DNA from: Sphingomonas cannabina
GTDB taxonomy: Bacteria; Pseudomonadota; Alphaproteobacteria; Sphingomonadales; Sphingomonadaceae
Direction of reading: 5' to 3'
Assembly (NCBI RefSeq): GCF_021391395.1
Contig: NZ_CP090059.1
Coordinates: 3,271,001-3,335,000, forward strand
DNA: 64,000 nt
Below the pieces are notes generated by a model. The model was not told the origin of the DNA. It made no database searches and was given only the letters and a program-made list of their open reading frames with translations. The position numbers were made by a program, and so were the translations under genes. Shown piece by piece: positions 33,134 through 42,181 of this stretch. How positions within the stretch are numbered: position 1 is the stretch's first letter; every line of letters begins with the position of its first letter.

Positions 33134-33649
33134 ATGGATCGTTCGCAAAAGGCCGAGTCCGTCGCCGAGCTGAACCGCACCTTCAACGAGGTCGGCGTGG
33201 TGGTCGTCACCCGCAACCTCGGGCTGACCGTCGCCCAGTCGACCCAGCTGCGTTCGAAGATGCGCGACGCCGGCGCGAGCTTCAAGGTCTCGAAGAACAA
33301 GCTTGCCAAGATCGCGCTCGAGGGCACCGATTACGCGGGTCTTTCCGACCTGCTGACCGGGCCGACCGCGCTCGCCACCTCCGTCGACCCGGTCGCTGCC
33401 GCCAAGGCGGCGGTCGACTTCGCGAAGACGAACGACAAGTTCGAAATCGTGGGCGGCGCGATGGGCAAGCAGGTGCTCGACGTGGAGGGCGTGAAGGCGC
33501 TCGCTTCGCTGCCGTCGCTGGACGAGCTGCGTGGCAAGATCGTGGGCCTGCTGGTGGCGCCCGCCACCAAGCTCGCGACTGTCACCCAGGCGCCCGCGGC
33601 CCAGCTGGCGCGGGTGTTCGGCGCTTACGGCAACAAGGAAGCGGCATAA
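33134..33649 (+). CDS. rplJ: 50S ribosomal protein L10
   Basis: This 171-residue protein begins [20 protein letters not shown] and has the rRNA-binding N-terminal domain ([35 protein letters not shown]). The C-terminal helix ([18 protein letters not shown]) binds L7/L12 dimers. It builds the ribosomal stalk base. An AGGAGAA stands before the ATG at 33134; the frame is open far upstream but without coding character. rplL follows after 48 bases. Confidence 0.96.
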   Translation: MDRSQKAESVAELNRTFNEVGVVVVTRNLGLTVAQSTQLRSKMRDAGASFKVSKNKLAKIALEGTDYAGLSDLLTGPTALATSVDPVAAAKAAVDFAKTNDKFEIVGGAMGKQVLDVEGVKALASLPSLDELRGKIVGLLVAPATKLATVTQAPAAQLARVFGAYGNKEAA

Positions 33650-33697
33650 GCCGCTGGCAATCTACCGACTTTAACCTGATCCGATTGGAGTATTGAA

Positions 33698-34081
33698 ATG
33701 GCTGATCTGAACGCGCTGGTTGACCAGCTTTCCGAACTGACCGTCCTCGAGGCCGCCGAGCTCTCGAAGCTGCTCGAAGAGAAGTGGGGCGTTTCGGCCG
33801 CCGCTGCCGTCGCCGTTGCCGGCCCGGCCGTCGGTGGCGCCGGTGGCGCTGCCCCGGCCGCCGAGGAGAAGACCGAGTTCGACGTGATCCTGACCGGCGA
33901 CGGCGGCAAGAAGATCAACGTCATCAAGGAGGTCCGTGCGATCACCGGCCTCGGCCTCACCGAGGCGAAGACGCTGGTCGAGTCGGCTCCGAAGGCCGTC
34001 AAGGAAGGCGTCAACAAGGACGAGGCCGAGAAGATCAAGAAGCAGCTCGAGGAAGCCGGCGCGAGCGTCGAGCTCAAGTAA
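33698..34081 (+). CDS. rplL: 50S ribosomal protein L7/L12
   Basis: This 127-residue stalk protein has the dimerising N-terminal helices ([25 protein letters not shown]), an Ala/Gly-rich hinge (about 40-58) and the C-terminal factor-binding domain [36 protein letters not shown]. It recruits translation GTPases. A terminator follows directly; rpoB, its usual neighbour, lies 13.2 kb away. Confidence 0.97.
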   Translation: MADLNALVDQLSELTVLEAAELSKLLEEKWGVSAAAAVAVAGPAVGGAGGAAPAAEEKTEFDVILTGDGGKKINVIKEVRAITGLGLTEAKTLVESAPKAVKEGVNKDEAEKIKKQLEEAGASVELK

Positions 34082-34104
34082 GCTTCGCTGCTTGGTTGAC
34101 ATGG

Positions 34105-34138
34105 AAGGGCGGTCCCGGTCGGGGCCGCCCTTTCTTTT
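34105..34138 (+). terminator. Rho-independent terminator after rplL
   Basis: The hairpin AGGGCGGTCCC / GGGGCCGCCCT has one mismatched or wobble pair near the loop and is followed by TTCTTTTT. It closes the rplJL unit before the convergent chromate transporter gene. Confidence 0.8.
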
Positions 34139-34145
34139 TGGCTGT

Positions 34146-35339
34146 TCAGGAGAACAGCGCCGCCCCTATTGCTCCGCCGAGGGCGACCAGCGCCGGTACG
34201 GCGAAGCGGCCTTTCCAGAACCAAGCCGCCGTCAATGCCGCGACGAAGACGATCGCCACTGGCCAGAGCGCCGGTGCCCGGTCGAGGACCGCGAGCCCTA
34301 ACTGCAGGCATGTCGCAGCGATGATCCCGACCACCGCCCCCGCGATCCCGTCGAGCAGGCGGTGCAGCGCGGGATTCTCGACGATCCGCTCCAGGCGCTC
34401 GAACAGGATCATCGAGAAGGCGAAGGCCGGCAGGAAGATGCCCGCCGTCACCGCCAGCGCGCCGATCCAGCCGCCCGCGACATAGCCGACGAAGGTGCCG
34501 AAGATCACCAAGGGCGCCGGCAGCATCCCGGCCAGCGCCACGCCATCGAGGAAGGTGCCGTCGGACATCCATCCGCGGCCGACCGTGTCGTGGCGGACAT
34601 AGGGGATGGCGGTATAGGCCCCGCCGAAGGTGAGCAGGCCGCCCTTGAGACCGGCGACGAACAGCGCGGCGGCGGTCGCCTCGCCCGACAGCATCTGCGA
34701 CGCGGCGGCGGATGGATCGCCGAGGGCGTGGAAGGCGAAGGCGAGCAGCAGTCCGCCGGCGGCAAAGGCGATCGCAACGCCCGGCCGGATCGCGAAGGCA
34801 TAGACCAGCCCTGCCGTGGCGAGCGGGATCCAGAAGGAGACGCCGGCCAGCGTGGCGATCAGGCTCGCCAGCGCAAGCAGGCCCAGCAGCCGGTCGGTAA
34901 GCGCATGCCGGCCGATCCGCTCGACCGCGCGGGCGATGATCGCGACCACGACGATCTGCACGCCGAGCAGCACGCCGGCGAGCCCTGCCCGCCCCGCGAT
35001 CAGCGCCTGATAGGCCGCGGCGCACCCCAGCATCAGCACGAAACCGGGCAGCATGAAGCCGAGGCCGGCGAACAGCCCTCCCCAGCGGCCGCGGGCGACC
35101 ATGCCCATATGGACGCAGAGCTCGTGCGCCTCGGGTCCCGGCAGGACCTGCATGACGGCGAGCAGCCGGTTGAAGCGGGCGCCGGTGATCCACCGCTCCT
35201 CTTCGACCAGCGCCTGGCGGATCATCGCGATCTGCGCGACCGGCCCGCCGAAGGCGAGGCAGCCGAAGCGCAGGAACTTGAGGAAGAGGGGGGCAAGGCC
35301 GATGGCGGGCGGTGCCGCATCGCTGTCGATGGACGTCAT
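34146..35339 (-). CDS. chrA: Chromate transporter, two-domain ChrA family
   Basis: This 397-residue membrane protein has two homologous CHR halves. The first has FLRFGCLAFGGPVAQIAMIRQ and RLLAVMQVLPGPEAHELCVHMG; the second has FVAGLKGGLLTFGGAYTAIPYVRHDTV and LAGMLPAPLVIFGTFVGYV. ChrA proteins extrude chromate or exchange sulfate. The ATG at 35339 starts the first domain, with GGAGCGCC upstream. It lies convergent to rplL within the gap before rpoB. Confidence 0.85.
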   Translation of the reverse strand: MTSIDSDAAPPAIGLAPLFLKFLRFGCLAFGGPVAQIAMIRQALVEEERWITGARFNRLLAVMQVLPGPEAHELCVHMGMVARGRWGGLFAGLGFMLPGFVLMLGCAAAYQALIAGRAGLAGVLLGVQIVVVAIIARAVERIGRHALTDRLLGLLALASLIATLAGVSFWIPLATAGLVYAFAIRPGVAIAFAAGGLLLAFAFHALGDPSAAASQMLSGEATAAALFVAGLKGGLLTFGGAYTAIPYVRHDTVGRGWMSDGTFLDGVALAGMLPAPLVIFGTFVGYVAGGWIGALAVTAGIFLPAFAFSMILFERLERIVENPALHRLLDGIAGAVVGIIAATCLQLGLAVLDRAPALWPVAIVFVAALTAAWFWKGRFAVPALVALGGAIGAALFS

Positions 35340-35457
35340 CAGGCGCTCCTTGGCCGCAGGCGCGGCCGCTGGAGCGGACTTGGACGACAATCGTCTGAAC
35401 GGGCGTCCGCGCCAGGCCCGTAGGCCGACTATCGCACGAACGCGCGCAAAAGCAACG

Positions 35458-36366
35458 TCAGGGCAAGGCCCTACCCTGTTCTCCGCGCAGATAGTCGACG
35501 AACGCACGCAGCGGCGCCGGCATGAGGCGTCGGCTGGGATAGTAGAGGAACGGGCCGGAGAAGCTCTGCCACCAGTCCGGCAGCACCGGCACCAGCCGGC
35601 CGGCGTCGAGGGCATCCGCCACCAGCTCCTCGAAACTGGTGAGGATGCCGATGCCCGCCTCGGCCATCGCCAGCTCCAGCTCGAGGACGTTGGTGGCGAC
35701 GACGCTGGCGGGGTCGACGCGGACCAGCCTGCCGCCCTGCTCGAATTCCCAGGTCGAGCGGGTACCGTGGACGAAGCGGTGGCGGATGCAGCGGTGGGCG
35801 AGCAGGTCGCGCGGGTGCGCCGGCGTGCCATGGCGCGCGAGATAGGCGGGCGCGGCGACGGTGGCGAAGCGCTGAACGCGCGGGCCGATCGGGACGGCGA
35901 TCATGTCCTGCTCCAGCCGCTCGTCGTAGCGGACGCCGGCGTCGAAGCCGGCGGCCAGCACGTCGACGAAGGCGTCCTCCGCCTGCACCTCCACCGCGAT
36001 GCCGGGATGGGCGGCGAGGAAGCCGGTGAGGATCGGCGGCAGGATACGGCGCGCGACGATCGTCGGCACGTTGAGCCTCAGCGTGCCGGTCGGGCTGTCG
36101 CGGAAGGCGTTGACCGCGTCTAGCGCCGCCCTCACCTCGCCCAGCGCCGGTGCGAGCCGATCGAGCAGCCGTTCCCCCGCCTCGGTCAGCGTGACGCTGC
36201 GGGTGGTGCGGTTGAACAGGCGGACGCCGAGCCGCTCCTCGGCGCGGCGGACCGCCTGGCTGAGGCTGGAGGGCGAGACGCCCTGCATCGCCGCGGCGCC
36301 GCGGAAGCCGCGATGGCGCGCGACGGCGACCACCGCGCCCAGGTCGGCGAGGTCGAGCTCAGCCAT
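35458..36366 (-). CDS. LysR-family transcriptional regulator
   Basis: This 302-residue protein has a winged HTH (about 5-60) with GAAAMQGVSPSSLSQAVRRAEERLGVRLFNRTTRSVTLTEAGE and a LysR effector domain (GTLRLNVPTIVARRILPP, VLAAGFDAGVRYDERL). The ATG at 36366 is preferred over the upstream Cys-rich extension. It is divergent from the aldo-keto reductase at 36463 and most likely controls it through the dyads at 36367-36392. Confidence 0.85.
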   Translation of the reverse strand: MAELDLADLGAVVAVARHRGFRGAAAMQGVSPSSLSQAVRRAEERLGVRLFNRTTRSVTLTEAGERLLDRLAPALGEVRAALDAVNAFRDSPTGTLRLNVPTIVARRILPPILTGFLAAHPGIAVEVQAEDAFVDVLAAGFDAGVRYDERLEQDMIAVPIGPRVQRFATVAAPAYLARHGTPAHPRDLLAHRCIRHRFVHGTRSTWEFEQGGRLVRVDPASVVATNVLELELAMAEAGIGILTSFEELVADALDAGRLVPVLPDWWQSFSGPFLYYPSRRLMPAPLRAFVDYLRGEQGRALP

Positions 36367-36392
36367 TGTGCAATTTCGCGCACAGCATGTGC
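36367..36392. promoter_or_regulatory. Clustered TGTGC/GCACA half-sites between lysR and the aldo-keto reductase gene
   Basis: TGTGC-N8-GCACA-N3-TGTGC gives overlapping dyads directly beside the LysR start codon in the 96-bp divergent region. This is a plausible LysR binding site, by position and symmetry only. Confidence 0.4.
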
Positions 36393-36462
36393 AGATCATG
36401 CCCAATTATCGAACGCCGCGCCAGCGCGCATATTGGCGTCATCCCCCTCCAATGAAGGATAG

Positions 36463-37461
<999 letters not shown>

Positions 37462-37488
37462 GGTAGGCTTTAGAGCGGATCGATCTTC

Positions 37489-37619
37489 AAATCCTCCCCC
37501 GCCAGGGGGAGGTGTCAGCCGCAGGCTGACGGAGGGGGAGGATGGCGACCCATTAGCGGCCTGCTTCCGCCCCCTCCGTCACGCTTCGCGTGCCACCTCC
37601 CCCTGGCGGGGGAGGATTT
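37489..37619. repeat. Intergenic palindromic repeat, family A copy 4
   Basis: This 131-bp copy begins AAATCCTCCCCCGCCAGGGG and ends CCCCTGGCGGGGGAGGATTT. The inner hairpin CAGCCGCAGGCTG and the mirror CACGCTTCGCGTG are present. It lies between the ends of two convergent genes, the aldo-keto reductase and the proline-rich membrane protein, where it could stop transcription from both sides. Confidence 0.9.
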
Positions 37620-37624
37620 TGGTT

Positions 37625-38788
37625 CTAAGCGGCGCGCGGCCTGGCGGGGGCCGGGTCGAAGCGCCGCGCGCTGACCGGGGCGTAGCGGCGCTGGCCGCGG
37701 TCGAGCCAGATCGGGCCGAGCTTGGCCACGCCGGCGTCGCCGGTGCCGATCATGAAGGCATTGCCCTGGCCGCGGATGCTGAGCCCGCCGCGCCAGCGCA
37801 GGTGGATCAGCACCACCGGCACCACCATCGGGCGGCCGCCGACGTTGGCGACGTGCATCGCCTCGACCGGCAGGGTGAGGCTGCCGCGGGCGCGGTGCAC
37901 CTCGCCAGGAGCGAGCGACAGCGGCTCGCTGGCCGGCATGGCGCCGGCGCTGGCGCTGAACGCGGCGATGCGCGCTTCGAGGTCGGGGCCGGCGGCGACC
38001 ATGCCCGCCGCGATCCGGATACCGTCCGCGGCCTGCCCGCCGGTGTTGATGACGGCGAGCTCGAACTCGACCGTCGCCGCGCCATTGCCGATGCTGACGC
38101 CGGCGGGAAACAGCTCGACGGTGAGCGGCTGCGCCGGTGCGGCGGGAGTAACGGGCGATAGCGCCGGAGATGGCGGCGCCGGTGGTGGCGACGGCCACGC
38201 GGCGGCAAGCGGCGGGGTGGGCGCGACCTCCGGCTGGAGGATGAGCTCCTCCTCCTCGACGGCATCGGATCGACGGCCGCGGCGCCAGAGGAAGGCACCG
38301 GCCGCTGCAGCCAATGCCAGCGCGGCCCCGCCGGCGAGCCATAGCCAGGACGGGACGCCCTGTCCGGATGGCGCGGGAGCAGGCGTCGCTTGCGACGGCG
38401 CCGCGGCCGGTGGGAGCTCCGGCGCGGACGGGGTCGGCGTGATCGCCGGAGTCGGGCTGGCGCTCGGCGTCGGGGTTGCGATCGGCTCGGGAGCTGCTCG
38501 GGCGGGTTCTGTGCGGGGCGGTAGCGTGGCAGCGGGCGGCGACGGACGCGAGGTCTCCCGCACCGTCGGGACCACCGGCGGGGGCGCGGCGACCGGCGCG
38601 GCGCTCGGCGTCGGGGTCGGCGTGGGCGCAGGCGTCGGGGCCGGCGTCTGCGTGCCCGAGGGGGGCAGGCTGTAACGCTCGACGCCGGGAACGGTGATGA
38701 TCATCGGCGACTGGCTGTTCTGCGCCATGGCGGCAGGCGCGGCGAAACCGCCCGCGACGCCGGCAGCGAAGATGACCAGGCCCCTCAT
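37625..38788 (-). CDS. Proline-rich membrane-anchored protein, copy 1
   Basis: This 387-residue protein has a signal peptide (MRGLVIFAAGVAGGFAAPAAMA), then about 130 residues rich in Pro, Thr and Ala (TPAPTPAPTPTPTPS). A single membrane helix (about 150-168, WLWLAGGAALALAAAAGAFLW) is followed by RRGRR. The C-terminal beta-rich domain has VEFELAVINTGGQAADGIRIAAGM, which resembles a CARDB/Ig-like fold. Topology suggests a periplasmic Pro-rich stalk and a cytoplasmic C-domain, or the reverse if the helix is a stop. A paralogue with the same layout is at 45561. Function unknown. Confidence 0.7.
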   Translation of the reverse strand: MRGLVIFAAGVAGGFAAPAAMAQNSQSPMIITVPGVERYSLPPSGTQTPAPTPAPTPTPTPSAAPVAAPPPVVPTVRETSRPSPPAATLPPRTEPARAAPEPIATPTPSASPTPAITPTPSAPELPPAAAPSQATPAPAPSGQGVPSWLWLAGGAALALAAAAGAFLWRRGRRSDAVEEEELILQPEVAPTPPLAAAWPSPPPAPPSPALSPVTPAAPAQPLTVELFPAGVSIGNGAATVEFELAVINTGGQAADGIRIAAGMVAAGPDLEARIAAFSASAGAMPASEPLSLAPGEVHRARGSLTLPVEAMHVANVGGRPMVVPVVLIHLRWRGGLSIRGQGNAFMIGTGDAGVAKLGPIWLDRGQRRYAPVSARRFDPAPARPRAA

Positions 38789-38924
38789 GGCTTCGGGCCT
38801 AGCGCGCGGTGCCTGAACCGCGGCTGCACGGGGCTTTTGCGGCGAAGCGCGTGGCGGCGTTAACCAATTATTTACCATTTGGATTCATTGTCCGTTTACT
38901 CCCGCTAACGCGAGATGACATCCC

Positions 38925-39569
38925 ATGCGAGCCCTTGGGCCCCTGTTCGTGCTGCTTTGCGCGCTCAGTGCGTGCGCCTCGTCGACGACCCGTTCGCGGG
39001 CGACCGTCGCGATCGAGCCCGCGCCGGCCAAGCCCGGCTGGCGCGACACCGCCGACCCCGCCGACGCCGCCGCGCTCGATTCGCTGCCGGCGCTGTGGAG
39101 CGAGGCGCTGACCGCCCCCGCAAAACGCGGCCGGCGCGCGGCGGCGATGGGCGACACCACGCTGCTCGATCCCAAGGCGGCGCTCGATCACCCTGCCCTG
39201 CCGCCCGGGTCCTATAATTGCCGCGTGCTGCGCGTCGAGCGCGGGCGGACGCAGGGCTTTCCAACGCAATTCTGCTTCGTCGGCGGCGAGGCGGACGGGC
39301 GGCTGAGCTTCAACAAGCAGACCGGCAGCGACCTGCCCAACGGCTGGCTCTATGCCGACGAGAGCGACCGCTATGTCTTCCTCGGCGCGCAGCAGAAGAA
39401 GCCGGGGGACAATTCGATCGCCTATGGCGCGGACCGCTCGCGTGACGTCGCCGGCGTGGTCGAGCGGGTCGGGCCCTTCCGCTGGCGGCTGGTGGTGCCG
39501 CGCAGCGAGCCCAAGGCGCTGTGGATCTATGAGCTGACGCCGGTGCCGACCGAACGGCAGCCGGGGTGA
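38925..39569 (+). CDS. DUF4893 family lipoprotein
   Basis: This 214-residue protein has a short lipoprotein signal with lipobox LSAC (Cys about 17). It continues with GWRDTADPADAAALDSLPALW, PPGSYNCRVLRVER, FPTQFCFVGGEADGRLSFNKQTGSD and FLGAQQKKPGDNSIAYG, all features of DUF4893. The two internal cysteines may pair. The family is mainly found in sphingomonads and has no known function. It is probably exported to the outer membrane. The lipase follows after 59 bases. Confidence 0.75.
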   Translation: MRALGPLFVLLCALSACASSTTRSRATVAIEPAPAKPGWRDTADPADAAALDSLPALWSEALTAPAKRGRRAAAMGDTTLLDPKAALDHPALPPGSYNCRVLRVERGRTQGFPTQFCFVGGEADGRLSFNKQTGSDLPNGWLYADESDRYVFLGAQQKKPGDNSIAYGADRSRDVAGVVERVGPFRWRLVVPRSEPKALWIYELTPVPTERQPG

Positions 39570-39628
39570 AGGACCGGTTCCGGGACCGTAATATTCCGTC
39601 ACACGCCGCGACGTGGTAGAATGCCGCC

Positions 39629-40780
39629 ATGCGTCGCCTGCGAGGAATCCTGGGGAGCATCCTGGCAACGGCCCTTCTGGCCGTGCCCGGCGCCGCAATG
39701 GCCCAGCGCGCCGGAACGCTGATCGCAGCCCAGCCGGTCGATGACGCTCCCGCGGGGATGCGGGCATGGCGGGTGCAATATTGGACGACGAACGAGCGGA
39801 ACCGGCCGATCCGGGTGACCGGCATGGTGATCGCGCCGGATGCGCGCGCAGCTGTTGACCTTGGCGGCACGCCTCGTCCGGTGATCGCCTGGACGCATGG
39901 GACGACGGGCGTGGCGCAGCGCTGCGCGCCGTCGCGGGACGCCAGCAACTTCACCGTCATCCCTTCGCTCGGCGAGGTGATCGGGCGCGGCTATACCGTG
40001 GTGGCGCCGGACTATCCGGGGCTCGGTTCCGATATGGTGCATCCCTATCTGATCGGGGTCGACACCGGCCGGTCGGTGCTCGACGCGGTGAGAGCCGCCC
40101 GGAGCATTCGGGGTGCGGCGGCCGGCACGCGCTTCGCCGTCTGGGGTGAATCGCAGGGCGGCCATGCGGCGCTGTGGACCGGGCAGGTGGCGCGGCGCTA
40201 TGCGCCCGAGCTCGACCTGGTCGGCATCGCCGCGATCGTGCCGCCGACCGATCTCGCCCGTAACATGTCGGAAGGCAGCGACCTGCGTGCGCGGGCGATG
40301 CTGACGGCCTTCACGGCAACGAGCTGGTCGCGGCTGTACGGCGCGCCGATGTCGACCTTCGGCCGCAAATCGACGCAGAACGTGATGACGCGGCTGGCCG
40401 ACAACAACTGCATCGAGCCGAACGCCAAGCCGCGGCTGGGCACGATCGTCGGCATCGCCGTGGTCCAGCGCGCGATCCGCAACCTCGACCTCAGCCGCGA
40501 GGAGCCGTGGGGGCGGCTGATGCGTGCCAACAGCCCGTCCCCCGATGCCGTGCCGGTGCCGCTGCTGATCGCGGAGGGAAGCGCCGACGTCATCGTCGCG
40601 CCGGCGGTGACGCTCGATTTCGCCCGGCGCGCCTGTGCGCGCGGGAAGACGGTGCGCTACATCTCCGTGCCCGGCGGCGAGCACGCGACGGTGGCGCGCA
40701 CCGAGGCGCGGACGACGCTGGACTGGATCGATGCTCGCTTCGCGGGGCGAAGGGCGCCGAGCGATTGCGGGCGGCTGTAG
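39629..40780 (+). CDS. Secreted alpha/beta hydrolase, secretory lipase (LIP) family
   Basis: This 383-residue protein has a signal peptide ending AMAQR (about 27). The hydrolase core has VIAWTHGTTG (oxyanion region), GYTVVAPDYPGLGSD, and the nucleophile elbow GESQGG with Ser175. The acid is likely in IAEGSADVIVAP and the base is His in PGGEHATVA. It probably hydrolyses esters or lipids in the periplasm or outside. A perfect 25-bp inverted repeat at 40801 follows and may terminate it. Confidence 0.78.
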   Translation: MRRLRGILGSILATALLAVPGAAMAQRAGTLIAAQPVDDAPAGMRAWRVQYWTTNERNRPIRVTGMVIAPDARAAVDLGGTPRPVIAWTHGTTGVAQRCAPSRDASNFTVIPSLGEVIGRGYTVVAPDYPGLGSDMVHPYLIGVDTGRSVLDAVRAARSIRGAAAGTRFAVWGESQGGHAALWTGQVARRYAPELDLVGIAAIVPPTDLARNMSEGSDLRARAMLTAFTATSWSRLYGAPMSTFGRKSTQNVMTRLADNNCIEPNAKPRLGTIVGIAVVQRAIRNLDLSREEPWGRLMRANSPSPDAVPVPLLIAEGSADVIVAPAVTLDFARRACARGKTVRYISVPGGEHATVARTEARTTLDWIDARFAGRRAPSDCGRL

Positions 40781-40800
40781 GGATCTTCAGTTAAGCCCGT

Positions 40801-40867
40801 TTCCCCGGCGAAGGCCGGGGCCCAGCTCCGACCGGCTCGCAACTGGGCCCCGGCCTTCGCCGGGGAA
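40801..40867. repeat. Perfect 25-bp inverted repeat (family C), likely bidirectional terminator
   Basis: Left arm TTCCCCGGCGAAGGCCGGGG plus CCCAG and right arm CTGGG plus CCCCGGCCTTCGCCGGGGAA are exactly complementary over 25 bp, with a 17-base loop. It sits between the convergent lipase and threonine synthase genes. The CCCCGGCCTTCGCCGGGG core is a motif I know as frequent in sphingomonad intergenic DNA. Confidence 0.85.
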
Positions 40868-40892
40868 CAGATTCAGCTGACCGGAGACAGTT

Positions 40893-42137
40893 CTACAAGC
40901 TCGCCAGATCGATCTCCCCATGCCGGTCGAGCGTGCGCGACTTGTCCGGCATCGGATACTTAAGGCCGGTCGCGCAGTTGAACAGCACGACGCGCTCGTC
41001 CTTGCCGACCATGCCCTCCGCCAGCGCGCGATCATAGGCGGCGAGCGTGGCGCCGCCTTCGGGGCAGAGCAGCAGGCCGTCACCGGCGGCCTCGTCGACC
41101 GCCGCCAGGATCGCCGCGTCCGACACCGCCAGCGCCGCCCCGCCCGAGGCGCGGACGGCGTCGAGGATCAGGAAGTCGCCAACCGCGCGCGGCACGCGGA
41201 TGCCGGCGGCGACGGTGTGGGCGTTCTCCCAGCGTTCAGCGTGGCGCTCACCGGCCTCGAAGGCCCTGACCATCGGGGCGCAGCCTTCCGCCTGGACCGC
41301 ATACATGCGCGGGCGCCTGGGGCCGATGAAACCGATCGCCTCCAGCTCGTCGAACGCCTTCCACATGCCGATCAGGCCGGTGCCGCCGCCGGTCGGATAG
41401 AAGATCGCGTCGGGCAGCTCCCAGCCGAGCTGCTCGGCGAGCTCCAGGCCCATCGTCTTCTTGCCCTCGATCCGATAGGGCTCCTTGAGCGTCGAGAGGT
41501 CGAACCAGCCGTTGGCCTTGGCCCCTGCCCCCACGATGGCGCCGCAGTCGTCGATCAGGCCGTTGACGCGGTAGACGCGCGCGCCCTGCGCGGCGATCTC
41601 GCGCACGTTGATCTCGGGCGTGTCGTCGGGGCAGAAGATGATCGCCTCGATCCCGGCGCGCGCGGCATAGGCCGCCGCGGCGGCGCCGGCGTTGCCGTTG
41701 GTCGGCATGGCGATGGTGGCGACGCCGAGCGCCTTGGCCATGCTGATCGCCATCACCAGCCCGCGCGCCTTGAACGAGCCGGTGGGGAGCCGGCCTTCGT
41801 CCTTGACGATCGGGGGGCGCCCGCCGCGCTTGGCGCCGACGCGGTCGAGGGTGACCAGCGGCGTCGCATTCTCGCCGAGGCTGACGATGTTCGCGGGCGA
41901 GCGCACCGGGAGCAGCTCGCGGTAGCGCCACAGGTCGGCCGGGCGGGCGGCCAGCGCCTCCCTCGTCATCGCCGCCTTCACGCCGTCGAGGTCGTAGCGC
42001 ACCAGCAGCGGCCGGCCGGCGCGGGACAGGCCGTGAAGCGTGTCCGCCTCGTAGCGCTCGCCGGTCATCGAGCATTCGAGGTGGGTGACGAAGCTGGGCA
42101 GCTCGGCGGTCAGGTTGGCGAAGGGATCGAGACTCAT
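40893..42137 (-). CDS. thrC: Threonine synthase
   Basis: This 414-residue fold-type II PLP enzyme converts O-phosphohomoserine to threonine. It shows an N-terminal CSMTGERYEADTLHGLS, LGENATPL, the Schiff-base Lys123 in PTGSFKARG, TNGNAGAAAAAYAARAG and the phosphate loop PTGGGTGLIGM. The length and motifs fit the plant/archaeal-type ThrC rather than the larger E. coli type. A threonine dehydratase-like function is less likely given the substrate-loop sequence. Other threonine pathway genes are absent here. Confidence 0.82.
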   Translation of the reverse strand: MSLDPFANLTAELPSFVTHLECSMTGERYEADTLHGLSRAGRPLLVRYDLDGVKAAMTREALAARPADLWRYRELLPVRSPANIVSLGENATPLVTLDRVGAKRGGRPPIVKDEGRLPTGSFKARGLVMAISMAKALGVATIAMPTNGNAGAAAAAYAARAGIEAIIFCPDDTPEINVREIAAQGARVYRVNGLIDDCGAIVGAGAKANGWFDLSTLKEPYRIEGKKTMGLELAEQLGWELPDAIFYPTGGGTGLIGMWKAFDELEAIGFIGPRRPRMYAVQAEGCAPMVRAFEAGERHAERWENAHTVAAGIRVPRAVGDFLILDAVRASGGAALAVSDAAILAAVDEAAGDGLLLCPEGGATLAAYDRALAEGMVGKDERVVLFNCATGLKYPMPDKSRTLDRHGEIDLASL

Positions 42138-42181
42138 GACGGGCGCATCGGCGCTCGCAGGGGCGCCGTCAATGGCGGCGA

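Noticed and set aside
38860..38876. TTAACCAATTATTTACC, similar to a CtrA box (TTAA-N7-TTAA)
   Set aside because: The second half-site is TTTA rather than TTAA, and a single weak match upstream of an unknown lipoprotein is not enough.
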